In this document: in pieces, positions 26,102-34,744 of the stretch
Layout of the letters: each line of letters starts with the position of its first letter
Position numbering within the stretch: position 1 is the first letter of the stretch
Assembly: GCF_004364245.1 (NCBI RefSeq)
Contig: NZ_SOAV01000006.1
Span: 62,001 to 126,000 of the forward strand
Reading direction: 5' to 3'
Length of the DNA: 64,000 bases
Source of the DNA: Streptomyces sp. BK208
GTDB lineage: Bacteria; Actinomycetota; Actinomycetes; Streptomycetales; Streptomycetaceae
Notes under the pieces: model-generated
Told to the model about the DNA's origin: nothing
Databases searched by the model: none
The model's input: the letters and a program-made list of their open reading frames with translations, nothing else
Position numbers and translations under genes: made by a program

Positions 26102-26791
26102 ATGGGTGCAGGGAAGACCAAGCGGATGCCGCGTGCGGTCCGTGAGCAGCAGATGCTGGACGCCGCCGTGAGCGTCTTCGGACGGCGTGGGTACATGGCG
26201 GCGTCGATGGACGAGATCGCCGAACTGGCGGGCGTGTCCAAGCCGCTGGTGTACCTGTACCTGAACTCGAAGGACGACCTCTTCAGCGCCTGCATCCACC
26301 GCGAGGCCCGCGCCCTCACCGAGGCGGTGCGGGCCGGCGTGCGTCCGGGGCTCTCCGCCGACGGGCAACTCTGGTCGGGGCTGCGGGCGTTCTTCACCCA
26401 CACCGCGCGGCACCCGGACGCCTGGCGGGTGCTGCACCTGCACGCCCGTACCCACGGCGAGCGGTTCGCGGCCGAGGTGGCGGCGATGCGCGAGGAGATC
26501 GTCGCGTTCGTGACGCAGCTGATCGCCGCCGCGGCGCGCGCCGCGCACCGGGACCCGCACCTGCCCGAGGGCGAGGTCGCCGGGCTGGCCGAGGCGCTGG
26601 TCGGGGCCGCGGAGTCGCTCGCCGACTGGGCGGGTGCCACCGAGGGCGTCACCGCCAAGCAGGCGGCGGCGACCCTGATGAACTTCGCCTGGGCCGGCCT
26701 GGGCGACCTGATGGCGGGGCGGCCGTGGTCGCCGCCGGAGGAGCCCGGGGCGGGAGCGGCGGACCAGGTGCTGCCGGTTCAGGCCGGGTAG
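26102..26791 (+). CDS. TetR family transcriptional regulator
   Basis: This encodes 229 residues. The HTH is classic TetR: MLDAAVSVFGRRGYMAASMDEIAELAGVSKPLVYLYLNSKDDLF, residues 18 to 61 or so. The C-terminal domain is all-helical and variable. It ends convergent with, and 13 bases into, the MaoC gene. Position suggests it controls the neighbouring lipid genes through the TTAC-type palindromes at 29045-29074 and 30393-30406; this is not shown. No ribosome site is visible before ATG 26102. Confidence 0.92.
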   Translation: MGAGKTKRMPRAVREQQMLDAAVSVFGRRGYMAASMDEIAELAGVSKPLVYLYLNSKDDLFSACIHREARALTEAVRAGVRPGLSADGQLWSGLRAFFTHTARHPDAWRVLHLHARTHGERFAAEVAAMREEIVAFVTQLIAAAARAAHRDPHLPEGEVAGLAEALVGAAESLADWAGATEGVTAKQAAATLMNFAWAGLGDLMAGRPWSPPEEPGAGAADQVLPVQAG

Positions 26792-27699
26792 GGCCGGACC
26801 TCGCCGGACAGGTGCAGCCGCCGCCCCTCGTCGCCGCGCAGCTCGAACCGTCCGCTCCCGCCCGCGTCGTCGGTGCCGGCGCCGTACGTCACCGTGCCCG
26901 GCAGCAGCACCGGTGCCAGGAACCGTGCCCGCACCACGGCCGCGTCCGGTGTCCCGTGCTCGGCGAGGCACCGGGCGACGGTCCACATGCCGTGCGCGAT
27001 GGCCCGCGGGAAGCCGAAGAGGCGGGCGGTGAGCGGGTGCAGGTGGATCGGGTTGCGGTCCCCGGAGGCGGCGCCGTAGCGCCGGCCCACGTCCCCGGCG
27101 AGGCGCCACCGGGCGCGGACGGGGAGGGGGCCGGTCGCAGTGGCGTCCGCGCCCTGCGGGGTGGCGGTGGTGCCCTGCGGGTTGGCGGTGGTGCGGTGGC
27201 GGGCCAGGTAGGTGCTGCGGGACTCCCACACCAGGTCCGCGCCGGTACGCAGCTGTGTGACCATCGACGCCTCGGTGCCGCGCCGGTGCGGGGCCAGCCC
27301 CTCGACGTGCACGGAGAGTTCGTACGCGGCGGTCGCGGGCACGGCCGCCCGCCGGGTGATGTCGATGGACGTGTGGACCAGTCCGAGCAGGGGCAGCGGG
27401 AAGGCCCGGGCGCTCATCAGGCGCATGGCCAGCGGGAAGCCCAGCACGTGGGGGTAGGTCGGCGGAAGCGCGTCCGCGCCGGTCGGGAAGCCGCACACCC
27501 GCTCGTAGGCCGCCAGCCGCGCGAGGTCCACGCGCAGGCCGGGCACGACGAGGCGGGTGCGGGGGAAGTCCGCGTCGGGGCGGGGGCGCTTGAGGGGTGA
27601 CAGCAGCGCGCCGCGGGCGAGCAGCGGTGCGAGGGCGGGGACGCCGGACAGCGTGGTGGTCGCGGCGGCGGAGGGGGTGGAGGGGCTCGTGGCGGTCAT
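26779..27699 (-). CDS. MaoC-type (R)-specific enoyl-acyl hydratase, HtdX-like
   Basis: This encodes 306 residues from ATG 27699 (TGATG junction with fabG4); GTG 27702 is one codon earlier. The C-terminal half has YGAASGDRNPIHLHPLTARL followed by AIAHGMWT, the hydratase-2 motif with the catalytic Asp and His. The N-terminal half looks like a degenerate hot-dog domain, the double-hot-dog arrangement of mycobacterial HtdX. It would hydrate trans-2-enoyl thioesters to (R)-3-hydroxyacyl thioesters. The order hydratase-FabG4-divergent thiolase is the same as htdX-fabG4-fadA2 of Mycobacterium. Confidence 0.87.
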   Translation of the reverse strand: MTATSPSTPSAAATTTLSGVPALAPLLARGALLSPLKRPRPDADFPRTRLVVPGLRVDLARLAAYERVCGFPTGADALPPTYPHVLGFPLAMRLMSARAFPLPLLGLVHTSIDITRRAAVPATAAYELSVHVEGLAPHRRGTEASMVTQLRTGADLVWESRSTYLARHRTTANPQGTTATPQGADATATGPLPVRARWRLAGDVGRRYGAASGDRNPIHLHPLTARLFGFPRAIAHGMWTVARCLAEHGTPDAAVVRARFLAPVLLPGTVTYGAGTDDAGGSGRFELRGDEGRRLHLSGEVRPYPA

Positions 27700-28991
27700 C
27701 ACGCCCCCAGCAGGCTCTGGCCGCAGACCCGTACGACCTGGCCGTTGACCGCGCCGGAGGCCGGGTGCGCGAGCCAGGCGGTCGTCTCGGCGACGTCCAC
27801 CGGCAGCCCGCCCTGGGCGAGGGAGTTCATGCGGCGCCCGGCCTCGCGGATGAAGAGGGGGACCGCCGCCGTCATCTTCGTCTCGATGAATCCCGGTGCC
27901 ACCGCGTTCACCGTCACCCCGTGCTCCGCGAGGGCGCGCGGAGCCAGCGAGCGGACCAGGCCGACGATGCCGGCCTTGCTCGCGCCGTAGTTGGTCTGCC
28001 CCGCGTTGCCCGCGAGTCCGGCGATGGAGGCCGTCGCCACGATCCGGCCGTCCCGGTTGACCGTGCCCGCCGCGAGCAGCGCGTCCGTGGTGCGCAGGAC
28101 GCTCGCGAGGTTGACGTCGAGGACGGAACTCCAGCGGTCGGCGGGCATGTTGACCAGGCGCCGGTCGCGGGTGACGCCGGCGTTGTGGATGAGGACGTCG
28201 AGTCCGCCGGGCAGTGCGGCGGCGATGCGCTCGCCCGCGTCGGCGGCGGTGATGTCGAGTGCGAGGGCGGTGCCGCCGAGGCGTTCGGCGGCCCGGCGTG
28301 CGGCGTCCTCGGCCTGCGGCACGTCCAGAACGACGACGTGGGCGCCCTGCCCGGCCAGCGTCTCGGCGACCGCCGCGCCGATGCCCCGCGCGGCGCCGGT
28401 GACCAGGGCGGTGCGCCCGGCGAGCGGCAGTGCCCAGTCGTCGGGTGCGGTGTCCCCGCCCGCCCTGCCGACCTCGATCACCTGGCCGCTGACGTAGGCG
28501 GAGGCGGGGGAGAGGAGGAAGCGGAGGGTGGACTCGGCGGGCGCGGCGTCGGTGAGCCGGACGAGGTTGACGGTCCTGCCCCGGCCGATCTCCTTGCCGA
28601 GCGAGCGGGTGAAGCCCTCCAACGCCTGCTGGGCGGCGGCCTGGTGGTGGTCGTCCGGGTCGGGCGGGGCGCCGAGCACCACCACGCGGCCGCTCGCGGC
28701 GACGGAGCGGACGACGGGGTGCAGTGCGCCGTGCACCTGGGCGAGCGCCTCGACGTCCCGTACGCCGGTGGCGTCCAGGACGACGGCGGCCGGCCGCCCG
28801 TCCTCGTCCCGGCGCAGGCCCGTGCGGGCCAGGACGGGTGCCGGGTCGAGGTCCGTCCTGCCGGCCGTGAGGTGCAGCAGGCCCCCGTCGAGCGCGTCCC
28901 GCCGCAGCGCGGCGGGTTGCGGCAGGCCGAGCCTGCGGGTGAGGAAACGTCCGGGCGCGGTGCCGGTGAAGCTGAGATAGCGGTCGGCCAT
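27699..28991 (-). CDS. fabG4: FabG4-type 3-oxoacyl reductase (long SDR)
   Basis: This encodes 430 residues from ATG 28991, with GGGAG upstream. The first 190 residues form a degenerate Rossmann-like domain without a cofactor glycine motif. The second half is a full SDR: TGAARGIGAAVAETL for cofactor binding, NAGVTRDR, the catalytic serine in TASIAG and YGASK with Tyr and Lys, then VAPGFIETKM. This two-domain build matches high-molecular-weight FabG4, an NADH-dependent 3-oxoacyl-thioester reductase. It is coupled to the MaoC gene and divergent from the thiolase across an operator region. Confidence 0.9.
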   Translation of the reverse strand: MADRYLSFTGTAPGRFLTRRLGLPQPAALRRDALDGGLLHLTAGRTDLDPAPVLARTGLRRDEDGRPAAVVLDATGVRDVEALAQVHGALHPVVRSVAASGRVVVLGAPPDPDDHHQAAAQQALEGFTRSLGKEIGRGRTVNLVRLTDAAPAESTLRFLLSPASAYVSGQVIEVGRAGGDTAPDDWALPLAGRTALVTGAARGIGAAVAETLAGQGAHVVVLDVPQAEDAARRAAERLGGTALALDITAADAGERIAAALPGGLDVLIHNAGVTRDRRLVNMPADRWSSVLDVNLASVLRTTDALLAAGTVNRDGRIVATASIAGLAGNAGQTNYGASKAGIVGLVRSLAPRALAEHGVTVNAVAPGFIETKMTAAVPLFIREAGRRMNSLAQGGLPVDVAETTAWLAHPASGAVNGQVVRVCGQSLLGA

Positions 28992-29044
28992 GTCTGTCTC
29001 CCAGGCGGCTGCGGCGTCTCCAGAGACGGTCCTGCCCACAATTG

Positions 29045-29074
29045 CTTACTCTGGAGTAAGGTTACCGGAGGTAA
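29045..29074. promoter_or_regulatory. Tandem palindromic operators between fabG4 and thiolase genes
   Basis: CTTACTC-TG-GAGTAAG (29045-29060) has perfect 7-bp arms and TTACC-GGA-GGTAA (29062-29074) has perfect 5-bp arms. They are adjacent in a 113-bp divergent promoter region and share a core with 30393-30406. The likely regulator is a TetR protein, most simply that encoded at 26102, by analogy with other lipid-gene TetR operators of this shape. Confidence 0.65.
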
Positions 29075-29104
29075 GCCTATGTCACGGGTGAGGAGCAGGT
29101 CGAG

Positions 29105-30391
29105 ATGAGCCCTCTGGCACCGCGGCCCACGCGCCGCGTCGCGGTCCTCGACGGCGCGCGTATCCCCTTCGCGCGCTCCGACGGTCCGTACGCCACCGCG
29201 TCCAACCAGGAGATGCTCACCGCCGCCCTCGACGGGCTGGTCGGGCGCCACGGCCTCCAGGAGCCGGGCGCGGTCGGCGAGTTCGTGGCCGGCGCGGTCC
29301 TCAAGCACAGCCGCGACTTCAACCTCGCCCGCGAGACGGTGCTCGGCTCGGCCCTCGACGCGCGCACCCCCGCCTACGACATCCAGCAGGCCTGCGGCAC
29401 CGGTCTCCAGGCCGTGATCGCCGCCGCCAACAAGATCGCCCTCGGCCAGACCGAGTCGGCGATCGCGGGCGGCGCCGACACCGCGAGCGACGCCCCGCTC
29501 GGCGTCAACGACCGGCTGCGCCGCATCCTGCTGGAGGCCCGCCGGGCGAAGACCGCCGGAGGCAGGCTCAGGGCGCTGGCCAAGGTCCGCCCGGCACACC
29601 TGGTCCCCGACATCCCGCGCAACGCCGAACCGCGCACCGGCCTGTCGATGGGCGAGCACGCCGCGGTGACGGCGCGCGCCTGGGACATCTCCCGTGCGGA
29701 CCAGGACGCGTTGGCCGCCGCGAGCCACCAGCGACTGGCGGCGGCGTACGAACGCGGCCTCTTCCAGGACCTGGTCATCCCCTTCCGGGGCCTGGCCCGG
29801 GACCAGAACCTGCGTCCCGGCTCGACGGTGGAGAAACTGGCCGCGCTCAAGCCGGTGTTCGGGCTCGACAACCCCGGTCCCACGATGACGGCGGGCAACT
29901 CCACGCCCCTGACGGACGGTGCGGCGACCGTGCTGCTGGCGAGCGAGGAGTGGGCCGAGGCCCGGGGCATCCGGCCCCTCGCCTACCTCACGGCGTACGA
30001 GACGGCGGCCGTGGACTTCGTCGGCGGGGACGTGGCCGGTGGCGAGGACGGGCTGCTGATGGCCCCGGCGTACGCGGTGCCGCGGATGCTGGAGCGGGCC
30101 GGGCTCGGCATCGGGGACTTCGACCTCGTCGAGATCCACGAGGCGTTCGCCTCCCAGGTGCTGGCCACGCTGGCCGCCTGGGAGAAGCGCGGCCTGGACC
30201 CGGTGGACCGCGCCCGTCTGAACGTGGCGGGCTCCTCCCTCGCCACCGGCCACCCCTTCGCCGCCACCGGCGCCCGCATCGTGGCCACGCTGGCCACCCT
30301 GCTCGCCGAGCGGGAAGGACCCGGGCGCGGTCTGATCTCCGTGTGCGCGGCGGGTGGTCAGGGCGTCACCGCCATACTGGAACGAACGTGA
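29105..30391 (+). CDS. Thiolase (acetyl-CoA acyltransferase), FadA2/FadI-like
   Basis: This encodes 428 residues from ATG 29105. The nucleophile cysteine is in IQQACGTGLQAV near residue 98. Further catalytic motifs are EIHEAFASQVL with the conserved NEAFA-like region, ATGHPFAATGAR with the catalytic His, and the last CAAGGQG, where thiolases usually have CxGGGxG. It cleaves or forms 3-ketoacyl-CoA. With the hydratase, the FabG4 reductase and the acyl-CoA synthetase downstream it can make a fatty-acid or lipid-precursor cycle with (R)-hydroxy intermediates. Confidence 0.9.
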   Translation: MSPLAPRPTRRVAVLDGARIPFARSDGPYATASNQEMLTAALDGLVGRHGLQEPGAVGEFVAGAVLKHSRDFNLARETVLGSALDARTPAYDIQQACGTGLQAVIAAANKIALGQTESAIAGGADTASDAPLGVNDRLRRILLEARRAKTAGGRLRALAKVRPAHLVPDIPRNAEPRTGLSMGEHAAVTARAWDISRADQDALAAASHQRLAAAYERGLFQDLVIPFRGLARDQNLRPGSTVEKLAALKPVFGLDNPGPTMTAGNSTPLTDGAATVLLASEEWAEARGIRPLAYLTAYETAAVDFVGGDVAGGEDGLLMAPAYAVPRMLERAGLGIGDFDLVEIHEAFASQVLATLAAWEKRGLDPVDRARLNVAGSSLATGHPFAATGARIVATLATLLAEREGPGRGLISVCAAGGQGVTAILERT

Positions 30392-30392
30392 C

Positions 30393-30406
30393 TTACCCTC
30401 AGGTAA
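30393..30406. promoter_or_regulatory. Palindromic operator before the acyl-CoA synthetase gene
   Basis: TTACC-CTCA-GGTAA lies directly after the thiolase stop and about 210 bases before the synthetase start. Its arms are identical to those of the site at 29062-29074, suggesting one regulator for the whole lipid block. The 200 bases between it and the gene hold no other recognisable element. Confidence 0.55.
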
Positions 30407-30614
30407 CCCCCAACACTGCACGCCTCCGGCGCGGGAAGATCCCGGAACGCGCACCAAGTCCCCACGCGAACACCGTACGATCCGGTCACTGACCGCCGGT
30501 AACCCCTGTCCGCGGGGCCGGCGATGAACGCCTCGGCGCGCGAGGCACGTACGTCATGCAGCAGAGCAGCGACAGCAGAAGCAGTGTCTTTGCTGCACGT
30601 CCCAGGAGCCGCCC

Positions 30615-32573
30615 GTGTCCACCCCGCTTCCCTCCTTCGCCGCATCCGCCGCCTACGCCGACTCGCCCGGCCCCGCCCTGGTGGCGCCCGAGACGCGGAT
30701 GCTGGACGGAGCCGTACGGGAGGCGTACGTACCGCCGTTCGCGCCGCCGGTGCGCCGGGGGTCCCTCGCCGACCTGCCCTTCGACAACGCGGCGGCCGTC
30801 CCCGACCAGGTCGTCCTCAGCCGCCGCTCACCGGACGGCGACTGGTCCGAGGTGACGGCGGCCCAGTTCGCCGGGCAGGTGCTGGCGGTGGCCAAGGGCA
30901 TGATCTCCGAGGGCCTCATGCCGGGCGACCGCATCGCGATCATGGCGCGGACGACGTACGAGTGGACCCTGCTGGACTTCGCCGCGTGGGCGGCCGGGCT
31001 GGTCACCGTGCCCGTCTACCCGACCTCCTCCCTCTTCCAGACCCGCTGGATCCTCCAGGACTCCGGCGCCGTCACCCTGGTCACCGAGACCACCGCGCAG
31101 GCCGCCGCCCTCGGACCCGAGCTGGACCGCATGCCCGACCTCAAGCACCTGTGGGTCATGGACAAGGGGCACGTGGAGCGGCTCGCGGAGCTGGGCGCGC
31201 GGGTACCGGACGCGGAGGTGGAGGTGCGTCGCGGCATGCTCGGCCCGAGCACGCTGGCCACCCTGATCTACACCTCCGGCACGACCGGACGCCCCAAGGG
31301 CTGCGTGCTCAGCCACGGCAACTTCTTCGCCGAGGTCGACAACGCGATCGAGCTGCTCTACCCGGTCTTCAAGGCGGAGACCGGCGAGGAGCCCTCCATC
31401 CTGCTCTTCCTGCCGATGTCCCACGTCTTCGGCCGCATGGTCGCCGTGGCCGCCGTCCGCGCCCGGGTCCGCCTCGGGCACGCGCCGAGCCTGAAGCCGA
31501 AGGACCTGCTGCCCGACCTGGCGGCCTTCCGCCCGACCTGCCTGCTGACCATCCCGTACATGCTAGAGAAGATCTTCAACAGCGCCCGAGCCAAGGCCGA
31601 GTCCGGCGGCCGTGCCGCCGCCTTCGACCGCGCGGTCTCGGTCGCGGTGCGCTACGGCGAGGCCAAGGAGGCCCGCCAGACCGGCACCGGCGGCGGCCCC
31701 GGCCGCGGCCTGAAGACCGCCCGCTCCTTCTACGACCCGCTGGTCTACCGCAAGATACGCAACGCCATGGGCGGCCGGGTCAGGTACGCCATCTGCGGCG
31801 GCTCCCCGCTCGGCCGCCGCCTGGCCGCCTTCTACGCCGGTGCCGGCATCGACATCTTCGAGGGCTACGGCCTGACCGAGACCACCGCCGCAGCCACCGT
31901 CACGCCGCCGCTCAAGCCGCGTCTGGGCACGGTCGGCTGGCCGCTGCCCGGCACCCGCATCCGCATCGCCGCCGACGGCGAGATCCTCGTCGCCGGCGAA
32001 CAGGTCCTGCCCGGCTACTGGGACCCGCAGGCCGGCGGCGTCGTCCAGGCGGCACCCGACGGCTGGTTCGCCACCGGCGACCTCGGCAGCCTGGACGACG
32101 AGGGCTACCTGACGATCACCGGCCGCAAGAAGGAACTGCTGATCACCGCCGGCGGCAAGAGCGTCGCCCCCGCCCCGCTGGAGAACTGGCTGCGCTCCCA
32201 CCCCCTGATCTCCCAGTGCATCGTGCTGGGCGACCGCCGCCCCTACGTCTCCGCCCTGTTCACCCTCGACCCCGACGGCCTCACCCACTGGCGCCGCATG
32301 AACGGCAAGCACCCGGTGCCGCCGGAGCTGCTGACCGACGACGAGGAGGTCCGCGCGGTGCTCCAGCGCGCGGTCGACGAGGCCAACAAGCTGGTCTCCC
32401 GTCCCGAGTCCATCCGCCGCTTCGCCGTCCTGCCCAGGGACTTCACCGAGTGGGAGGGCCACCTGACCCCCTCCATGAAGCTCCGCCGCGACGCGATCAT
32501 GCGGGACTTCGCCGCGGCCGTGGAGGGGCTGTACGAGGGGCACGAGAGCGCGGGGCTCAGCGGCGGGCGATGA
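30615..32573 (+). CDS. Long-chain acyl-CoA synthetase (AMP-binding)
   Basis: This encodes 652 residues from GTG 30615, with AGGAG six bases upstream. YTSGTTGRPKGCVLSH near residue 217 is the phosphate-binding loop, FEGYGLTETTAA the A5 motif, GWFATGDLGSLDDEGYL the ribose-binding A7 region, and GRKKELLITAGGKSVAP the hinge. Near the end, PSMKLRRDAI carries the catalytic lysine. Length and order match FadD15-like long-chain fatty acyl-CoA ligases, which activate fatty acids through acyl-AMP. It is the third lipid gene in the block preceded by a GGTAA-type palindrome. It ends convergent with, and 17 bases into, the methyltransferase. Confidence 0.92.
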   Translation: MSTPLPSFAASAAYADSPGPALVAPETRMLDGAVREAYVPPFAPPVRRGSLADLPFDNAAAVPDQVVLSRRSPDGDWSEVTAAQFAGQVLAVAKGMISEGLMPGDRIAIMARTTYEWTLLDFAAWAAGLVTVPVYPTSSLFQTRWILQDSGAVTLVTETTAQAAALGPELDRMPDLKHLWVMDKGHVERLAELGARVPDAEVEVRRGMLGPSTLATLIYTSGTTGRPKGCVLSHGNFFAEVDNAIELLYPVFKAETGEEPSILLFLPMSHVFGRMVAVAAVRARVRLGHAPSLKPKDLLPDLAAFRPTCLLTIPYMLEKIFNSARAKAESGGRAAAFDRAVSVAVRYGEAKEARQTGTGGGPGRGLKTARSFYDPLVYRKIRNAMGGRVRYAICGGSPLGRRLAAFYAGAGIDIFEGYGLTETTAAATVTPPLKPRLGTVGWPLPGTRIRIAADGEILVAGEQVLPGYWDPQAGGVVQAAPDGWFATGDLGSLDDEGYLTITGRKKELLITAGGKSVAPAPLENWLRSHPLISQCIVLGDRRPYVSALFTLDPDGLTHWRRMNGKHPVPPELLTDDEEVRAVLQRAVDEANKLVSRPESIRRFAVLPRDFTEWEGHLTPSMKLRRDAIMRDFAAAVEGLYEGHESAGLSGGR

Positions 32574-33201
32574 GGCAGGCCTGCGGGACCTGAGCCGACG
32601 CGTCCCCTTCCTGGATCCGCACCGTCCGGGACAGCACGGTGAACCCGGCCTTCTCGAGCAGCCCGGCCATCGGCTCGGGCCGCCGCCGCTCGAAGTCCAG
32701 GGCGACCGGGTGACCCCACGGCCGGTCGTGGTGGCGCGGCTCGTCGCCGACCTGGAAACCGAGCAGCAGATGCCCGCCCGGGGCCAGGACCCGCCGCACC
32801 TCCCCGAAGAGGTCCGGCAGCCGCTCCCACGGCGTGTGGATCGACGAGTACCAGGAGACGGCCCCCGCGAGGGCGCCGTCGGGCAGGTCGAGGTCCAGCA
32901 TGGACCCCTGCTCGAACCGCAGCCCCGGGTTCTCCCGGCGCGCGATCGCGAGCATCGAGGCGGACAGGTCGACACCGAAGACCCGCAGGCCCAGCGAGGC
33001 GAGGTGCGCGGTGACCAGCCCGGGGCCGCAGCCCAGGTCGGCCACCTCCCCCCGGGGCCCCACCAGCTCGGCGAAGGCGCCCATCAGCGCCCGGTCCAGC
33101 GGGGCGTCGTCGAGCACGGTGCGGAAGCGGGCGTGGTAGTCCTCGGCGACGGCGTCGTAGAAGGCCCGGGTGGTGGTCACGAAGGCGGGGTCGGTGGTCA
33201 T
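32557..33201 (-). CDS. Class I SAM-dependent methyltransferase
   Basis: This encodes 214 residues. VADLGCGPGLVTAHLA near residue 55 is SAM motif I, GVDLSASMLAIAR motif II and RVLAPGGHLLLGF the later core strand. The N-terminus FYDAVAEDYHARF is common in small-molecule methyltransferases. The substrate cannot be told from sequence or context. It lies in the opposite direction to both neighbours' lipid functions. Confidence 0.88.
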   Translation of the reverse strand: MTTDPAFVTTTRAFYDAVAEDYHARFRTVLDDAPLDRALMGAFAELVGPRGEVADLGCGPGLVTAHLASLGLRVFGVDLSASMLAIARRENPGLRFEQGSMLDLDLPDGALAGAVSWYSSIHTPWERLPDLFGEVRRVLAPGGHLLLGFQVGDEPRHHDRPWGHPVALDFERRRPEPMAGLLEKAGFTVLSRTVRIQEGDASAQVPQACLIARR

Positions 33202-33273
33202 GCGCGGACCCTAGTGGCAGCCACTGACAACGGGACCGGCGGCGGGAAGTTCAACAAGGATTCACGAAAGGCA

Positions 33274-33306
33274 GGAGCCCCGTCGCCGAAACCGGCGCGG
33301 GGCTCC
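33274..33306 (-). terminator. Terminator of the cold-shock gene
   Basis: GGAGCCCCG and CGGGGCTCC form a 9-bp perfect stem, with inner pairing of CGCCG and CGGCG. On the minus strand it follows the cold-shock stop by 18 bases, with a CCTTTCG tail. Confidence 0.8.
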
Positions 33307-33323
33307 TTGGGTACTGCTGTCAA

Positions 33324-33527
33324 TCAGACAGGAGTGACGTTCTCCGCCTGCGGACCCTTGGGGCCCTGCGTGACGTCGAAGGACACCTGCTGGTTCTCCT
33401 CGAGGGAACGGAATCCCTGAGCGTTGATCGCGGAGTAGTGGACGAAGACGTCCGGGCCGCCGCCTTCCTGGGCGATGAAACCAAAGCCCTTTTCGGCGTT
33501 GAACCACTTCACGGTTCCGGTAGCCAT
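33324..33527 (-). CDS. Cold-shock protein (CspA family)
   Basis: This encodes 67 residues, MATGTVKWFNAEKGFGFI, with RNP1 (KGFGFI) and RNP2 (DVFVHYSAI). It is a single OB-fold nucleic-acid chaperone, the full length of the family. A strong ribosome site (AAGGAGGG) sits seven bases before ATG 33527. About 290 bases separate it from mqnA; this AT-richer space probably holds a long structured 5' leader, as is usual for csp genes, and the mqnA promoter. Confidence 0.96.
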   Translation of the reverse strand: MATGTVKWFNAEKGFGFIAQEGGGPDVFVHYSAINAQGFRSLEENQQVSFDVTQGPKGPQAENVTPV

Positions 33528-33819
33528 AAGCCCTCCTTGGGCCCAAAGGGTTGCCCTGCTCCAGAACCAGCAAATGTGAAGACTTTGAATGTCGCACAAC
33601 TGCATACGTCTGAGAACGACGAGAGCCCGCGGTCACATGCTCCGCAGGCTCTGTACTGCAAGGGAAACCAAACTGCAACTTGCTGTGAGCCTAGCACGCA
33701 GGGACCCGAGCGCAACAGAGGTCAAGATCACTTCACCCGGACGTTTGAACACCTGCGCCGTTCGGCTGACGCCGGGGGGCGGCGACGGAAGGGCGAAGGG
33801 GGAGGGCTAGCCTCGCGAT

Positions 33820-34668
33820 GTGGACAATTCTCGCACCCGGCCGCGCGTCGGCCACATCCAGTTCCTGAACTGCCTCCCCCTGTACTGGGGCCTCGCGAGA
33901 ACGGGAACGCTCCTCGACTTCGAGCTGGCGAAGGACACCCCGGAGAAGCTCAGCGAGCAGCTGGTGCGCGGTGATCTCGACGTCGCCCCCGTCACCCTGG
34001 TCGAATTCCTGAAGAACGCCGACGACCTCGTCGCCTTCCCCGACATCGCCGTCGGCTGCGACGGCCCGGTGATGTCGTGCGTGATCGTCTCCCAGGTGCC
34101 GCTGGACCGCCTGGACGGCGCCCGCGTCGCCCTCGGGTCGACCTCGCGCACCTCCGTACGGCTCGCCCAGCTCCTGCTGGCGGAACGGTTCGGCGTCCAG
34201 CCGGACTACTACACCTGCCCGCCGGACCTGAGCCTGATGATGCAGGAGGCCGACGCGGCCGTCCTCATCGGCGACGCGGCCCTGCGCGCCAACATGATCG
34301 ACGGCCCGCGCTACGGCCTCGACGTGCACGACCTGGGCGCCCTGTGGAAGGAGTGGACGGGCCTGCCGTTCGTCTTCGCGGTCTGGGCCGCCCGCCGGGA
34401 CTACGCGGAGCGCGAGCCGGTCATCACCCGCAAGGTGCACGAGGCCTTCCTCGCCTCCCGGGACCTCTCCCTCGAGGAGGTGGGCAAGGTCGCCGAGCAG
34501 GCGGCCCGCTGGGAGGCCTTCGACGAGGAGACCCTCGCGAAGTACTTCACCACGCTCGACTTCCGCTTCGGCGGCCCGCAGCTGGAGGCGGTCGCCGAGT
34601 TCGCCCGCCGCGTCGGCCCCACCACCGGCTTCCCGGCGGACGTGAAGGTCGAACTGCTGCAGCCCTGA
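33820..34668 (+). CDS. mqnA: Chorismate dehydratase of the futalosine pathway
   Basis: This encodes 282 residues from GTG 33820, after GGGGGAGG. RVGHIQFLNCLPLYWGL opens the periplasmic-binding-protein-like fold of MqnA; DLDVAPVTLVEFLKNAD and DAAVLIGDAAL are family hallmarks. MqnA dehydrates chorismate to 3-[(1-carboxyvinyl)oxy]benzoate, the substrate of MqnE encoded at 21.4 kb. It stands apart from the ubiD-mqnP-ubiX-mqnE block, as is typical of Streptomyces, where the pathway is scattered. Confidence 0.94.
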   Translation: MDNSRTRPRVGHIQFLNCLPLYWGLARTGTLLDFELAKDTPEKLSEQLVRGDLDVAPVTLVEFLKNADDLVAFPDIAVGCDGPVMSCVIVSQVPLDRLDGARVALGSTSRTSVRLAQLLLAERFGVQPDYYTCPPDLSLMMQEADAAVLIGDAALRANMIDGPRYGLDVHDLGALWKEWTGLPFVFAVWAARRDYAEREPVITRKVHEAFLASRDLSLEEVGKVAEQAARWEAFDEETLAKYFTTLDFRFGGPQLEAVAEFARRVGPTTGFPADVKVELLQP

Positions 34669-34744
34669 TCCGCACCGGGATCCGGTCGCCGGCTGCCCAC
34701 TACCCTGCTGAGAGGTATCGGCGTACGGGGGAGGGGTGGACGCC

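Noticed and set aside
24698..27496. 932-codon minus-strand frame across the symporter and TetR genes
   Set aside because: It spans two well-supported plus-strand genes and part of a minus-strand gene in another frame; composition is that of an antisense shadow.
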